Shown here piece by piece: positions 62,226 through 64,000 of a stretch of 64,000 nucleotides of DNA. Made by a program: the position numbers and the translations under genes. The stretch lies in assembly GCA_015227615.1 (NCBI GenBank), contig JAALGZ010000012.1:806001-870000 (forward strand), in the 5' to 3' direction. The notes beneath the pieces are model-generated. The model worked only from the letters and a program-made list of their open reading frames with translations, ran no database searches and was not told where the DNA came from. This DNA is from Labyrinthula sp. Ha (lineage: Eukaryota; Sar; Bigyra; Labyrinthulida; Labyrinthulaceae). Within the stretch, counting starts at the first letter, position 1; every line of letters starts with the position of its first letter.

Positions 62226-64000
62226 TTGAATAATACCAGTTTCCAATGTTACGAAATTTTGGGCAAGTCCCAATCAGATCTCATTTGCTAAGATGCGCAA
62301 AAGGATGATCGGTAAAGAAGATACAAACACGGGTAGAAAATGCAACCTAGGGTAACAACCTATACCAACCAGTTGTCAGATTTTTTTCTCGGTTTCTCAT
62401 ATTCATTCATTGTATTTGTGAATTACGAAGGAAAGTGAGTTATACGACAATCTATGATACTAAAGAATTTGGCAGCTGCAAGAATGAAGCAGCATACATC
62501 ACTTACGAAACACATGTAACTAATTTAAAAAGATTAATTATAAAGGTTATATCAATTTAAAAATAAAATTTATTAAAGCATAAGATCTTTCATTAATCGC
62601 AAGAAGTACGAGTTCCTTACTATTTACATTTAAATAATGAATACTTAAATAATATGATCACATTCGTAACTGTTTGAAATCTATTGGTGCTTATTAAACT
62701 CTTGAAAGTGCATAAATTGTATTAGAAGCTCAAATAGCACCATTGATATAGGTTTCCAATTTTGGGCAGCTTGGTTATCAGGTTTTGCCTTCAATTCCCC
62801 TGTTTAATAGAGCCTTCATCAATATAGGAATTTAGTTACGAAAACCTGCTCTATCCAATGTAAGAAATAAATAGTATGTATGTTAGATAGATTTATCAAT
62901 AAAAGGCTTATTTAATCCAGTTGGTGGCAATTATAAGAGTTATTAATGAAGAACATCTTCTCAACTTTAGTTATACATAAAGCCGAAACAAATATACATG
63001 TTCAAACGAGTAAAAAAAGATTTGGCCAAGGATCAGAAACTTATAGATATATTCACTTTACCAATAACATAATACACAATATGATTTCTCCTTGAAATTA
63101 TTTTAATCTGAAGAGGATGAACACCCTTTAAGCAGCATTCAGATCTTTTTGACTGAATAGTTTCAGGTAGTACTTAGTTCTTGTAGTCACAGAAACTCTT
63201 ATATGAATAGACATAAGTAATTTTGCTTACATTTTGAAGAATTTACCCTTACTTATGTATTGAAAACAGAAGCCTATTCTCCTCTACATGCAGATAAAAT
63301 CAAGGCTGATGATTTGCACAGTGCTAAGTAGTGATTCAAATAAATTTCGTATCTAAAAAGGTTAACTTCCCTTAAGTTTTTCATTTGTTTACGTCTTATT
63401 TCATACTTTAACTTTAAGAATATTCACCCCAAATATATTACATATTTTTTTAAGACACCACTGTAGTTTAAAACCAGTGGTGATTGCCTAGCTTATAGCA
63501 CCGAGGTTTGGAAAAAATGTCGTGGCTTTTATCGGGGTATTCACTTTAATTAGGTCATCCAGATTCCAAGTACCCCTTCGAAAAATGAAACAAACATTCA
63601 CAATACTGTTAAGCCAAGACGCTATGGCGGTTAAGTTCTGCTTCTGTAGCAGAGTTTATTTATTTTGGCATAGAATGTACTACAAGGCTCCAAATATTTC
63701 AGAACAGAGAATGCAGCTTGAGTTCAAACAACATTCAGTACTTGCAAAGGCAAGGTTTGGCCCTTCATTAGAAATTGGGTGTTGAAAGAATCTATAAAGA
63801 AAGAAATTAAAGTAGCTATATATTCCAAAGCTATGACATTTCGCTAAAAGAAAAATCTGAGAACTAAAGCCATAATTTCTTTTCTAAAGAAAATATCAAA
63901 GAATTGACGATTGTCTAGTCCCTCATGTGTTGCATCTATCAAATTAATTCCGAAAGAATACTAGAGCAACGAAATTTCTTTTTCTTGATAAAAATGAAAT
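62226..64000. other. Right end of the window, no gene recognised
   Basis: AT-rich, with no supported gene. An open frame of about 96 codons at 63494-63785 (+) ends in TGA; it lacks a good ATG start but has varied composition (KMKQTFTILLSQDAMAVKF). It may be a chance frame or an exon of a gene I cannot delimit. Confidence 0.5.

Noticed and set aside
63294-63330. ADDL-like motif as a reverse transcriptase signature
   Set aside because: The codons GCTGATGATTTG occur in a short frame without any neighbouring reverse transcriptase motif.
1-64000. CRISPR arrays, rRNA, spliceosomal RNAs, telomere repeats
   Set aside because: Scanned by eye on both strands for their hallmark sequences; nothing convincing found. 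A covariance-model search would be needed to exclude divergent RNA genes.

Overview
This is a stretch of nuclear DNA from a eukaryote, most likely a protist that I cannot place further. The evidence is conserved actins, a DNA polymerase kappa with a ubiquitin-binding zinc finger, a PRL-type phosphatase with a prenylation box, a Myb protein and an Atg38/NRBF2-like protein, plus spliceosomal introns. TAA, TAG and TGA are all used as stops, so the genetic code is standard. The DNA is clearly AT-rich. Genes are compact, mostly single-exon, and separated by long stretches in which I see no gene.

Layout. 1-3531 and 7600-11131 are two copies of a tandem segmental duplication, each with an identical actin gene on the minus strand and a possible small membrane-protein gene upstream of it. 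A long gene-free stretch leads to a third actin gene (21632-22762) with DNA polymerase kappa upstream of it on the same strand (23031-24671). After another gap come a multi-pass membrane protein of AI-2E/TMEM245 type (29486-31850), a PRL phosphatase (34493-35218), an unrecognised gene (42728-43702) convergent with a Myb-like factor (43941-44552), then about 10 kb with no gene. The densest part is 54.8-58.8 kb: an ABHD11-like mitochondrial hydrolase, a divergent aldo/keto reductase, and a membrane-anchored alpha/beta hydrolase. An Atg38/NRBF2-like MIT protein lies at 61329-62225.

The most striking general feature is intron size. Six introns can be read directly from frame continuity between conserved protein parts. 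Five are 28-31 nt and one is 43 nt, and all begin GTA and end TAG. One of them, in polymerase kappa, is 30 nt and stopless, so it hides inside an open frame. Micro-introns usually go with compact genomes, yet this window is mostly intergenic.

The three actin genes show concerted evolution. Actin-1 and actin-2 lie in a duplication that is nearly identical up to about position 3363 and then abruptly diverges. Actin-3 is elsewhere and matches the other two almost perfectly from about codon 25 to exactly 28 nt past the stop, but not outside. The genes otherwise form no obvious pathway; they are housekeeping functions (cytoskeleton, DNA damage tolerance, signalling, lipid/ester metabolism, autophagy). 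I found no tRNA, rRNA, snRNA or CRISPR.
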